This document shows positions 1 through 6,577 of a stretch of DNA of 17,096 nt, piece after piece. This DNA comes from an uncultured Succinatimonas sp. (GTDB taxonomy: Bacteria; Pseudomonadota; Gammaproteobacteria; Enterobacterales; Succinivibrionaceae), in assembly GCF_905203285.1 (NCBI RefSeq), contig NZ_CAJKVK010000042.1:1-17096 (forward strand), written 5' to 3'. The notes beneath the pieces are model-generated. The model had not been told where the DNA came from. It searched no databases and worked only from the letters and a program-made list of their open reading frames with translations. Numbering within the stretch: position 1 is the stretch's first letter; each line of letters opens with the position of its first letter. The position numbers and the translations under genes were made by a program.

Positions 1-10
1 TCTTCTTCAT
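1..10 (-). CDS. rpmE: Start of a divergent gene, possibly ribosomal protein bL31 (partial)
   Basis: Only the first three codons are visible on the minus strand: an ATG at positions 10-8 followed by two Lys codons, then the window edge. A GAGG Shine-Dalgarno lies five bases upstream of the ATG, which supports a real start. In E. coli the gene divergent from priA is rpmE, whose protein begins Met-Lys-Lys, so position and N-terminus both fit bL31. Three codons cannot prove identity. The fourth codon begins with A, so the Asp of E. coli bL31 is not kept. The name rests on synteny and is an inference. Confidence 0.35.
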
Positions 11-80
11 TTGGACCTCAATGCGTGTCGCCGTTTCAGCCGCACAAGCGCCGAATACCACACGCCTATAGATAGAAAAT
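11..80 (-). promoter_or_regulatory. Structured leader of the divergent gene
   Basis: These bases are clearly more GC-rich than the AT-rich spacer that follows. They hold a six-base stem, GCGTGT at 23-28 with ACACGC at 60-65, enclosing a 31-base loop, just upstream of the minus-strand start codon and its GAGG. A folded 5' untranslated region would fit the reported self-regulation of bL31 in E. coli. That function here is inference. All three plus-strand frames also stay open at the very edge, so the tail of a plus-strand gene cannot be fully excluded. Confidence 0.3.
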
Positions 81-205
81 ACCGCGAAATTTTATATTAA
101 TAAAAAGATAAGAGCAAGATCTTTTTAGATCATTTTAGGGATCAAAAAAAGTTTGTCTTGGACTAAAAGACGAGTTTTGTTTAAAAACTGTAAGAGAAGT
201 GTTTT

Positions 206-235
206 TTGTGAAAAAATGCGACAATAGGCAATAAT
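206..235 (+). promoter_or_regulatory. Putative priA promoter
   Basis: TTGTGA at 206-211 and AATAAT at 230-235 are separated by 18 bases and end about 20 bases before the priA start codon. They match the sigma-70 consensus in four and five positions respectively. No strong Shine-Dalgarno precedes the ATG at 257, so a short, weakly translated leader is expected. This is a prediction from pattern only. Confidence 0.4.
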
Positions 236-256
236 TCTTTTTCATAAGTTTTTTAC

Positions 257-2494
257 ATGTCATTTAAAGCAGCATTTTCCGTTATCGAAGTCTTATTAAA
301 CCGCCCCTTGTTTCAATGTTTTGATTACAAGCTTGAAGGTTTACATTCTGATGATATTGTCGGGGCCCGAGTTGAAGTTAATATCGCAGGCAGCCGCGAA
401 ATCGGCATTGTTTATAAAGTAAAGCATGACAGTATTTTGCCTTTTGAAAAATTAAAAAATGCACGGCTTCTTGATGAGAAAGATATTTTTGCGCCTGACC
501 TTCATAAGATGTTGTCTTTTGCGAGCAATTATTATCTTTATCCTTTAGGTCAGTGCTATGTAAGCGCTTTGCCGAAGATGCTGCGTGACGGTAAGGAGGC
601 CTCTTATGGCGAAATTCCTGCACTTGCCGCTACCAAAGAAGGGCTTGAGGCTGATTGTAAGAACTTAAAAGCAAAAGTGCAGGCGCAAATCCTCTCTTTA
701 TTAAAAGTGGGACCCGTAAAACGCAAAGAATTAAGGGAAAGAGGTTTTAGCGCACAGGCGGAAAACGCGCTTATAAAAAAAGGATTTGCCGTAAAAGTTA
801 ATTTGGCGCTAAGTCTTAAAGCAAATAAAAATATAATTGCACAAAACGTCTTAAAAGAAGAGCCTCCCGTCTTAAATCCCGAGCAAAGCGTTGCGGTTGA
901 AACAATATGTGCCGCCAAAGGGTATCAGGCCTTTTTGCTAAACGGCGTAACCGGATCGGGCAAAACTGAAGTTTATCTGCAGGTAATTGCCAGTGTACTG
1001 AAAAAAGGACAGAGCGCTTTGGTTCTTGTTCCTGAAATTGCGCTGACTCCACAGACATTTGAGCGTTTTTATAATCGTTTTAATGTTCCGGTATCGTCAA
1101 TGCATTCGGCGCTGTCAGATCGGGAGCGTCTGGATGCCTTTTTAGATATGCAAAGAGGCGAACCCTCAATTTTAATCGGGACTCGATCAGCTTTATTTAC
1201 TCCCATACCGAATTTAGGGCTTATTGTTATAGATGAGGAGCATGACGGATCGTTTAAGCAGACCGACGGTTTTCGTTATCACGCGCGTTCTTTGGCGCTG
1301 GTACGTGCAAAAGCTGCCGGCTGCAAGATAATTTTAGGATCGGCAACGCCGAGTCTTGAAAGCGTAGAAAACGCTTTATGCGGAAAATTCACCAAACTTG
1401 ATCTGACAATAAGAGCAGGCGGTGCCAGTTTGCCGCAATTTAAACTTATTGATTTAAAAAATGAACCTTTAACGCCGGGCATCAGAACCGGTATCGGTTT
1501 AGAACTTGAAAACCGTATCGGTGAAGAAACGGCTAAGGGCAATCAGGTTTTACTCTTTTTAAATCGCCGCGGCTATTCTCATCATTTATTCTGCCCACAT
1601 TGCGGCAAGATCTTTACCTGTCCTAACTGTGACAATCCGCTTACCGTTCACAAAGGTGAAGGCAGGCTTAAATGTCATGTTTGTGATAACGTGTTTGCTC
1701 TTCCAGTCGTATGCCCTGATTGCGGCAGCCGGGAGTTTATGGAAAACGGCTACGGCACTGAGCAGGTAGAAGAATTTTTAAAACTGCGCTATCCCGACGT
1801 GGGAATCGAGCGTATTGACAGAGACAGCGTCAACAGCAAAGTCGAGCTTGAACGGCGTCTTGAACGAATTAAAGAAGGGAAAAGCCAGATCATGCTCGGG
1901 ACCCAGATGCTTGCTAAGGGACATGATTTTCCTGATGTCACGCTGGTAGGCATATTGGATATTGACAGCGGCCTTTTTTCAGATGATTTCAGAGCCCTTG
2001 AATCAACCGCCCAGCTTTTGACTCAGGTGTCAGGACGAGCAGGAAGAGCCCAAAAGCAAGGGGAGGTGATTATTCAAAGCTATCATCCTGAAAATGAGTT
2101 GTTAAACAGGCTTATAACTCCCAATACCGCTTATTTTGATATTGCGCTTGATCTTTTGTTGATAAGAAAAAATTTAAGTTTGCCTCCTTTTTCTTATCAG
2201 GCATTTTTGCTTTCAAACAGCGAAGATCGGGTTAAAGCCTTTGCCTATTTACAGGAACTTAATTCTTGTTTAATTAAGAAAGCAGAATCGTATGAAGGTT
2301 TAAGTTTAGGTCCTGTAATTTCTGACAAGATGGAAAAAAGGCATAATCGCTATCATTTTCACATTCTGGTTACGGCTCTGCGCCGTGATGTTCTAAATGC
2401 TTTTTTAAATGAAACAGTGAAAATAGAGCAGGACAATCCCCCTAAAAACGACGTAAGGTTTGCTATAGAGGTTGATCCTTTGTTTCTTTACTGA
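257..2494 (+). CDS. priA: Primosomal replication-restart helicase PriA
   Basis: PriA is a superfamily 2 3'-to-5' DNA helicase that recognises stalled forks and reloads the replicative helicase outside the origin. The 745 residues compare well with the 732 of E. coli PriA. The N-terminal DNA-binding region (about 1-110) is followed by the helicase core with Walker A GVTGSGKT at 230-237 and the DEEH box at 326-329. Eight zinc-binding cysteines are all present as four CxxC pairs (446/449, 455/458, 473/476, 486/489). The GTQMLAKGHDFPDVTLV segment and the VSGRAGR motif complete the core. Nothing looks truncated or missing. The ATG at 257 has no clear Shine-Dalgarno but matches the expected N-terminus. 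The kinase gene mak starts 27 bases downstream and is probably cotranscribed. Confidence 0.97.
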   Translation: MSFKAAFSVIEVLLNRPLFQCFDYKLEGLHSDDIVGARVEVNIAGSREIGIVYKVKHDSILPFEKLKNARLLDEKDIFAPDLHKMLSFASNYYLYPLGQCYVSALPKMLRDGKEASYGEIPALAATKEGLEADCKNLKAKVQAQILSLLKVGPVKRKELRERGFSAQAENALIKKGFAVKVNLALSLKANKNIIAQNVLKEEPPVLNPEQSVAVETICAAKGYQAFLLNGVTGSGKTEVYLQVIASVLKKGQSALVLVPEIALTPQTFERFYNRFNVPVSSMHSALSDRERLDAFLDMQRGEPSILIGTRSALFTPIPNLGLIVIDEEHDGSFKQTDGFRYHARSLALVRAKAAGCKIILGSATPSLESVENALCGKFTKLDLTIRAGGASLPQFKLIDLKNEPLTPGIRTGIGLELENRIGEETAKGNQVLLFLNRRGYSHHLFCPHCGKIFTCPNCDNPLTVHKGEGRLKCHVCDNVFALPVVCPDCGSREFMENGYGTEQVEEFLKLRYPDVGIERIDRDSVNSKVELERRLERIKEGKSQIMLGTQMLAKGHDFPDVTLVGILDIDSGLFSDDFRALESTAQLLTQVSGRAGRAQKQGEVIIQSYHPENELLNRLITPNTAYFDIALDLLLIRKNLSLPPFSYQAFLLSNSEDRVKAFAYLQELNSCLIKKAESYEGLSLGPVISDKMEKRHNRYHFHILVTALRRDVLNAFLNETVKIEQDNPPKNDVRFAIEVDPLFLY

Positions 2495-2521
2495 GTTAGA
2501 AAACGGAGTCAAGGTGTTTGT

Positions 2522-3436
2522 ATGCTGTTCGGCATTGATTTAGGCGGAACTAAAACCGAAATAACGGTATTAAGTGACGATGATCATGAGGTATTGTTAA
2601 AAAAAAGAGTTGCGACGGTAAAGAATAATTATGCCGCTACTCTTACTACCATTTCCTCTTTAGTAGATGAAGCGCAAAAGGCATTGAATGTCACGACAAA
2701 TGTCTTTGGAGTGGCGATTCCGGGTACGGTATCGGCAATTACGCATACTATCAAAAACGCTAATTCCTATTGGCTTATCGGTAAAGATTTACTGCATGAT
2801 TTGGAAAAAGCAACTGGGAAAAAAGTTTTTCTTGAAAATGACGCCAATTGCTTTGCTCTTTCTGAAGCCGTAGATGGAGCAGGAGCTGCATATAAGACGG
2901 TGTGGGGGCTTATTTTAGGTACCGGATCAGGAACGGGAATCGTCATTGATCGCAAGACAATCGAGGGACGAAACGGTCTTGGCGGAGAGTGGGGACATAA
3001 TCCTTTGCCGTGGATGAATGATTATGAGCATGAGCTTGCTAAAACTCAGCATTGCTATTGCGGTAAGCAAGGATGCATAGAAACTTTTGTCTCCGGTACC
3101 GGCTTTGAAGCTGAGTATGCCAGGCAAAGCGGTAAAAACATTTTGGGAGCGGAAATAGCAAGGCTGTTAAAATCAGGTGAAAAAGAAGCCAAAGATACTT
3201 TTGATCTATATGTAGACAGACTTGCAAGATCCATTGCCTGTTTTGCCAATTTTATCGACCCTGACGTTATTGTGTTAGGCGGAGGAATGTCGAATTTAGA
3301 CGCTCTTTATTCGGTTCTTCCGAATAAAGTAAAAGAGTATATTTTCGGTAAAGAGTTTGTTACGCCGATTGTTAAAGCAAAGCATGGTGATTCTTCAGGC
3401 GGGCGCGGTGCCGCATTCCTGTGTCAGACGGTATAG
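2522..3436 (+). CDS. mak: ROK-family fructokinase (manno-fructokinase Mak)
   Basis: This cytosolic sugar kinase should use ATP to phosphorylate free fructose, with mannose as a possible weaker substrate, feeding fructose 6-phosphate to glycolysis. Its 304 residues align along the full length with E. coli Mak (302). Visible motifs are the phosphate-binding DLGGTKT at 6-12, the catalytic base in ENDANC (Asp107), the GTGSGTG loop at 133-139, GEWGHNPLPW with His159, and the CxCxxxxC zinc cluster (Cys178, Cys180, Cys185) typical of ROK kinases. AAGG at 2511-2514 lies seven bases before the ATG. It sits 27 bases after priA with no terminator between them. The substrate is assigned by similarity; a close ROK hexokinase remains possible. 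A fructose PTS gene lies elsewhere in this window, so fructose may enter both free and phosphorylated. Confidence 0.9.
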   Translation: MLFGIDLGGTKTEITVLSDDDHEVLLKKRVATVKNNYAATLTTISSLVDEAQKALNVTTNVFGVAIPGTVSAITHTIKNANSYWLIGKDLLHDLEKATGKKVFLENDANCFALSEAVDGAGAAYKTVWGLILGTGSGTGIVIDRKTIEGRNGLGGEWGHNPLPWMNDYEHELAKTQHCYCGKQGCIETFVSGTGFEAEYARQSGKNILGAEIARLLKSGEKEAKDTFDLYVDRLARSIACFANFIDPDVIVLGGGMSNLDALYSVLPNKVKEYIFGKEFVTPIVKAKHGDSSGGRGAAFLCQTV

Positions 3437-3674
3437 ATGTTCATTACTTATTGCTCTTTGAATTTTGAGATTTAAAAATTAGTTTTTTTAGCATGTAAGC
3501 AGAATTGTTGCTATTGTGAAACCTTGAAATTTTAGAGGAAAAGTTTGCTTTGTGGTATCCTAATGGATCAGATTGCGCTTACTTAAGTATGCATGTAAAA
3601 ACTTAAGGTAAAGGCGTTTTGTATACGCCTTCAATTGAAGGGTCTAATTTATATAACTCCTTTTGGAGATGTTG
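3437..3674 (+). promoter_or_regulatory. argS leader with several palindromes
   Basis: This 238-base gap carries no gene. Open frames in it are 12 codons or shorter and none is arginine-rich, so a classical arginine leader peptide is not seen. It is dense in inverted repeats: TACTTAAGTA (3580-3589), ATGCAT (3589-3594), CTTAAG (3602-3607), stem AAGGCGT/ACGCCTT (3611-3617 with 3625-3631) and CCTTCAATTGAAGG (3628-3641). The last two share CCTT at 3628-3631 and so cannot both form in one RNA. An extended -10-like TGGTATCCT ends at 3561 but has no convincing -35. No clear terminator follows mak. Confidence 0.45.
3657..3668 (+). promoter_or_regulatory. argS Shine-Dalgarno inside a small hairpin
   Basis: GGAG at 3665-3668 lies six bases before the ATG at 3675 and decides that start over the in-frame TTG at 3663 and ATG at 3669. 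The bases CTCC at 3657-3660 are exactly complementary across a TTTT loop, so the ribosome binding site can pair with itself. Four base pairs alone are weak; any control effect would depend on the neighbouring hairpins. Confidence 0.5.
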
Positions 3675-5411
3675 ATGAAGCAGCACATTGAAAATTTACT
3701 TAAAAATGCCGTTTTAGCTTTAGCCAAAGATCATGAGATCCCGGAAAATGTCATTAACAATATAAAAGTAGAACGAGCCAAAGATAAGGCTCACGGTGAT
3801 TTTGCCACCAATTTGGCTTTGATTTTAGCCAAGCCTTTGAAGATGAATCCAAGAGCCGTTGCCGAGCTTTTAATTAAAAATTTAGAACAATCCGCGCGTA
3901 TAGAGAAAACTGAAATCGCAGGCCCCGGCTTTATTAATTTCTTTGTAAGCGACAGCTTTACAGCAATTAAGCTTCAGGAGATGAGCTCTGATGCCCGCCT
4001 TGGTATTAAAGAGGCAAAAGTAAAGGATACCGTCGTAGTTGACTATTCAGCACCGAATGTCGCTAAAGAAATGGCGGTACATCATATCCGCTCTACCGTA
4101 ATCGGAGATGCAGTCGTTCGCGTCTTAGAGTTTTTAGGTCATAAAGTAATAAGAGCCAATCATGTCGGTGATTGGGGCACCCAGTTCGGCATGCTTATTG
4201 CTTATCTTGAGGAGCAGGAAAATAAGTACGGCACCAATCTTGATTTAAGTGATTTTGAAGCTTTTTATCGTGCCGCAAAGGAACGCTATGACGGAGATGA
4301 GAATTTTGCCGTTTTAGCTCGTTCATACGTGGTAAAACTGCAGTCAGGCGACGAGTATTGTAAAAAGATGTGGCAAAAACTCGTCAAAATGACCATGGAC
4401 CAGAATCAGAAGCTTTATGATCGCCTTGACGTCACTTTAACTGAAAAAGATGTTATGGGTGAGAGCCTTTATAACGATATGCTGCCTAAAATCGTTGAAG
4501 ATTTGATTCAAAAAGGAATCGCGGTCGAGGATCAAGGCGCTATCGTGGTTTTCCTGCCGCAGTTTAAGAATAAAGACGGTGAGCCGTTAGGTGAGATTGT
4601 GCGTAAGAAAGATGGCGGTTATCTGTACACTACTACTGATATCGCCTGCGTTAAGTATCGCGTTGAGACCTTAAAGGCCAACCGTCTTATGTACTTTATC
4701 GATTCTCGCCAGCACCAGCATTTGGAAGCTGCCTGGAGCATTGCAAGAATGGCAGGCTATGCTGATGACACAATTAAAATCGAGCATGAAGCTTTCGGTA
4801 TGATGCTGGGTAAAGACGGGAAACCGTATAAAACCCGTTCAGGCGGTACCGTAAAGCTGCGTGATCTGCTTGATGAGGCAGAAAATAGAGTTACCTCTTT
4901 GCTTGAAAACCGTAACAGCCCGCTTCAAGGCAAAGAACGTGATGAAGTTATTCACAACATCGCTATCGGTGCGGTTAAATATGCTGATTTGTCAAAAAAC
5001 CGTATGACCGATTATGTGTTTGATTGGGATTTGATGCTGTCTTTTGACGGAAATACCGCTCCTTATCTGCAGTACGCATATAGCCGAATTCGTTCCATTT
5101 TCCGTAAAGCGGAAACAAAACCCGGTGCTATTTTGTTAAAAGAAGAAGCTGAAAACAATTTGGCAACCAAGCTTTTGGCTTTTGAAGATACCGTAAAGAG
5201 TGTCGCCGAGAAGGCTATGCCGCATCTTTTGTGCACATATCTTTTTGAGCTTTCAGGTATCTTTATGCGCTTTTATGAGGCTTGTCCGGTGCTTAAAGGA
5301 GATGTCGCTCCTGAAATTCAGGCAAGCCGTTTGGCTCTTTGCGATTTAACCGCTAAAGTTTTAAAGCAAGGCTTAGGTCTTCTTGGCATTAATACTATGG
5401 AGCAGATGTAA
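3675..5411 (+). CDS. argS: Arginyl-tRNA synthetase
   Basis: ArgRS is a class I aminoacyl-tRNA synthetase that charges tRNA-Arg with arginine using ATP. From the ATG at 3675 the protein is 578 residues, against 577 in E. coli, and it aligns end to end. The N-terminal tRNA D-loop-binding domain (about 1-110) leads into DYSAPNVAKEM and the catalytic fold; then come RANHVGDWGTQFGMLI, GGYLYTTTDIAC, the KMSKS-equivalent MMLGKDGKPYKTRSGG and the helical anticodon-binding domain with DLSKNRMTDYVFDWD. The odd feature is the HIGH signature: E. coli has His-Val-Gly-His and this protein has Ala134-Val-His-His137. The rest of the active site looks intact, so the enzyme is probably functional. The in-frame TTG at 3663 would add four residues but lacks Shine-Dalgarno spacing. 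ftsN starts on the next base after the stop. Confidence 0.96.
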   Translation: MKQHIENLLKNAVLALAKDHEIPENVINNIKVERAKDKAHGDFATNLALILAKPLKMNPRAVAELLIKNLEQSARIEKTEIAGPGFINFFVSDSFTAIKLQEMSSDARLGIKEAKVKDTVVVDYSAPNVAKEMAVHHIRSTVIGDAVVRVLEFLGHKVIRANHVGDWGTQFGMLIAYLEEQENKYGTNLDLSDFEAFYRAAKERYDGDENFAVLARSYVVKLQSGDEYCKKMWQKLVKMTMDQNQKLYDRLDVTLTEKDVMGESLYNDMLPKIVEDLIQKGIAVEDQGAIVVFLPQFKNKDGEPLGEIVRKKDGGYLYTTTDIACVKYRVETLKANRLMYFIDSRQHQHLEAAWSIARMAGYADDTIKIEHEAFGMMLGKDGKPYKTRSGGTVKLRDLLDEAENRVTSLLENRNSPLQGKERDEVIHNIAIGAVKYADLSKNRMTDYVFDWDLMLSFDGNTAPYLQYAYSRIRSIFRKAETKPGAILLKEEAENNLATKLLAFEDTVKSVAEKAMPHLLCTYLFELSGIFMRFYEACPVLKGDVAPEIQASRLALCDLTAKVLKQGLGLLGINTMEQM

Positions 5412-6023
5412 ATGTTCTCTAAGATTTCCGCAGGCGGTAAGCTTAAAGATAAAAAGAAGATTTTTACGCTGCTGTTTGCTGCCGTTGTAGTTATCTTATT
5501 TGCTGTTTTTTTACTGTCTCTATCAGGGGAAGAAAAAGATCAGAGCGCTGTATCTTCTTCTCAAGCTGAAACCTCGGGTGAGCTTGTGATAAATCAAGAT
5601 GCGGTGACCGAGCCTGCTTCAAAGCGTTATGACTATAACAATGTTGTAACTGATGAAAGTACGGATGCAGAAGAGGCATCTGAGGTTGCATCAAGTCCTT
5701 TTGATATTTTGGATCAAAAGGCTTCAGGCGATGCTGCTTCGGTAGATGACGGTGCCGTAAGTTCTGATTCTGCTGAAACTTTAACTGCGGTAAAGCCAAC
5801 AGTTCAAGCTGTTTTGTACTGTGATTCTTTTGCCGATAAATCAGCTGCGGAGACGCAAAAAGCGAAAATCGCTTTTATCGGGGTTATAAGCTCGGTAGTT
5901 CAAAGAGACGGAGCCTATAAACTTAAAATTGGACCTTTTCCGTCCAGAGATGAAGCAAAACAGATTTTTTCCAAGCTCGGGGACAATTCTTTAGTCGGAA
6001 CTTGTTCTTTAGTTGATGAATAA
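5412..6023 (+). CDS. ftsN: FtsN-like SPOR-domain cell division protein
   Basis: FtsN is a bitopic inner-membrane protein that activates septal peptidoglycan synthesis and binds denuded glycan at the division site. The 203 residues show a short basic cytoplasmic tail (1-16), one membrane helix (about 17-37), an acidic Ser/Ala/Asp-rich periplasmic linker (38-130) and a C-terminal SPOR domain (about 131-203) with YKLKIGPFPSRDEA. Cys137 and Cys198, 61 residues apart, match the disulfide pair of the E. coli FtsN SPOR domain. Position immediately before hslV-hslU also matches E. coli ftsN. It is much shorter than the E. coli protein (319), and the short essential segment with its conserved aromatics is not obvious; RYDYNN at 72-77 is the nearest candidate. 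The gene abuts the argS stop and uses a GGAG (5399-5402) inside argS. Confidence 0.8.
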   Translation: MFSKISAGGKLKDKKKIFTLLFAAVVVILFAVFLLSLSGEEKDQSAVSSSQAETSGELVINQDAVTEPASKRYDYNNVVTDESTDAEEASEVASSPFDILDQKASGDAASVDDGAVSSDSAETLTAVKPTVQAVLYCDSFADKSAAETQKAKIAFIGVISSVVQRDGAYKLKIGPFPSRDEAKQIFSKLGDNSLVGTCSLVDE

Positions 6024-6037
6024 GGTTTATAAAAGTA

Positions 6038-6565
6038 ATGACAACAATCGTTTCAGTTCGCCGTAATAATGTAGTGGCCGTAGGCGGTGACGGACAGGTT
6101 ACCATGGGGCAAAGCACCGTGTTAAAAGGAAACGCGGTTAAGGTAAGACGTCTTTTTAAAGGCAAGGTTATAGCAGGATTTGCAGGCAGTACCGCCGATG
6201 CATTTACTCTTCTTGATTTATTTGAAAGTAAGCTTGAAGAACATCAGGGAATTTTGGAAAGAGCCTGTGTTGCCTTGGTTAAAAATTGGCGTACCGACAG
6301 AGCGTTGCGTAAGCTTGAAGCTATTTTGATTGTCGCTGACAAGAATGCTTCTTTTTTAGTCAGCGGTACGGGTGACGTCGTCAGAATGGATGATGATATT
6401 TTGGCAACCGGATCGGGCGGTAATTATGCATTAGCCGCAGCACGCGCTTTGGTAGCAAACACTGATTTGGATGCCAAAACCATCGTTAAAAAATCACTTG
6501 AAATAGCAGGTGATATTTGCGTGTACACCAATCAAAACCATGTTATAGAGACTATTGAATATTAA
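6038..6565 (+). CDS. hslV: HslV, proteolytic subunit of the HslUV protease
   Basis: HslV (ClpQ) is the threonine peptidase that forms a double hexameric ring and degrades proteins unfolded by HslU. The 175 residues match E. coli HslV (176) throughout. The mature protein would begin with the catalytic Thr2 in MTTIVSVRR after Met removal. Other family segments are GDGQVTMG, VIAGFAGSTADAFTL, the WRTDR.LRKLEA stretch, ATGSGGNYALAAARAL and GDICVYTN near the C-terminus. Spacing from ftsN is 14 bases with a weak, distant AAGG. hslU begins six bases after the hslV stop, so equal expression from one transcript is likely. No heat-shock promoter is evident just upstream. Confidence 0.97.
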   Translation: MTTIVSVRRNNVVAVGGDGQVTMGQSTVLKGNAVKVRRLFKGKVIAGFAGSTADAFTLLDLFESKLEEHQGILERACVALVKNWRTDRALRKLEAILIVADKNASFLVSGTGDVVRMDDDILATGSGGNYALAAARALVANTDLDAKTIVKKSLEIAGDICVYTNQNHVIETIEY

Positions 6566-6577
6566 GGATTAATGAAA

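Noticed and set aside
2..97. Plus-strand open frame reaching a TAA at about 97, as the tail of an upstream gene
   Set aside because: It is short and all three frames are open there, so it is not informative; the minus-strand ATG with GAGG and the priA synteny fit a divergent gene better, though this is not certain.
604..918. Minus-strand open frame of about 100 codons within priA
   Set aside because: Shadow of PriA coding sequence with no family motifs or ribosome binding site.
3437..3586. Tiny open frames in the argS leader as an attenuation peptide
   Set aside because: The two best (12 and 7 codons) contain no arginine codons and have no ribosome binding site at proper spacing.
3628..3641. 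CCTTCAATTGAAGG as an ArgR operator
   Set aside because: It lacks the TGAAT...ATTCA arrangement of ARG boxes and falls only a few bases from the start codon.
3663..3674. In-frame TTG (3663) and ATG (3669) as argS starts
   Set aside because: They overlap or abut the GGAG Shine-Dalgarno at 3665-3668; the ATG at 3675 has correct spacing and matches the family length.
5491..5799. Minus-strand open frame of about 100 codons within ftsN
   Set aside because: Antisense to a well-supported gene; composition is a His/Gln/Pro-rich mirror of the Ser/Ala/Asp linker and it has no ribosome site.
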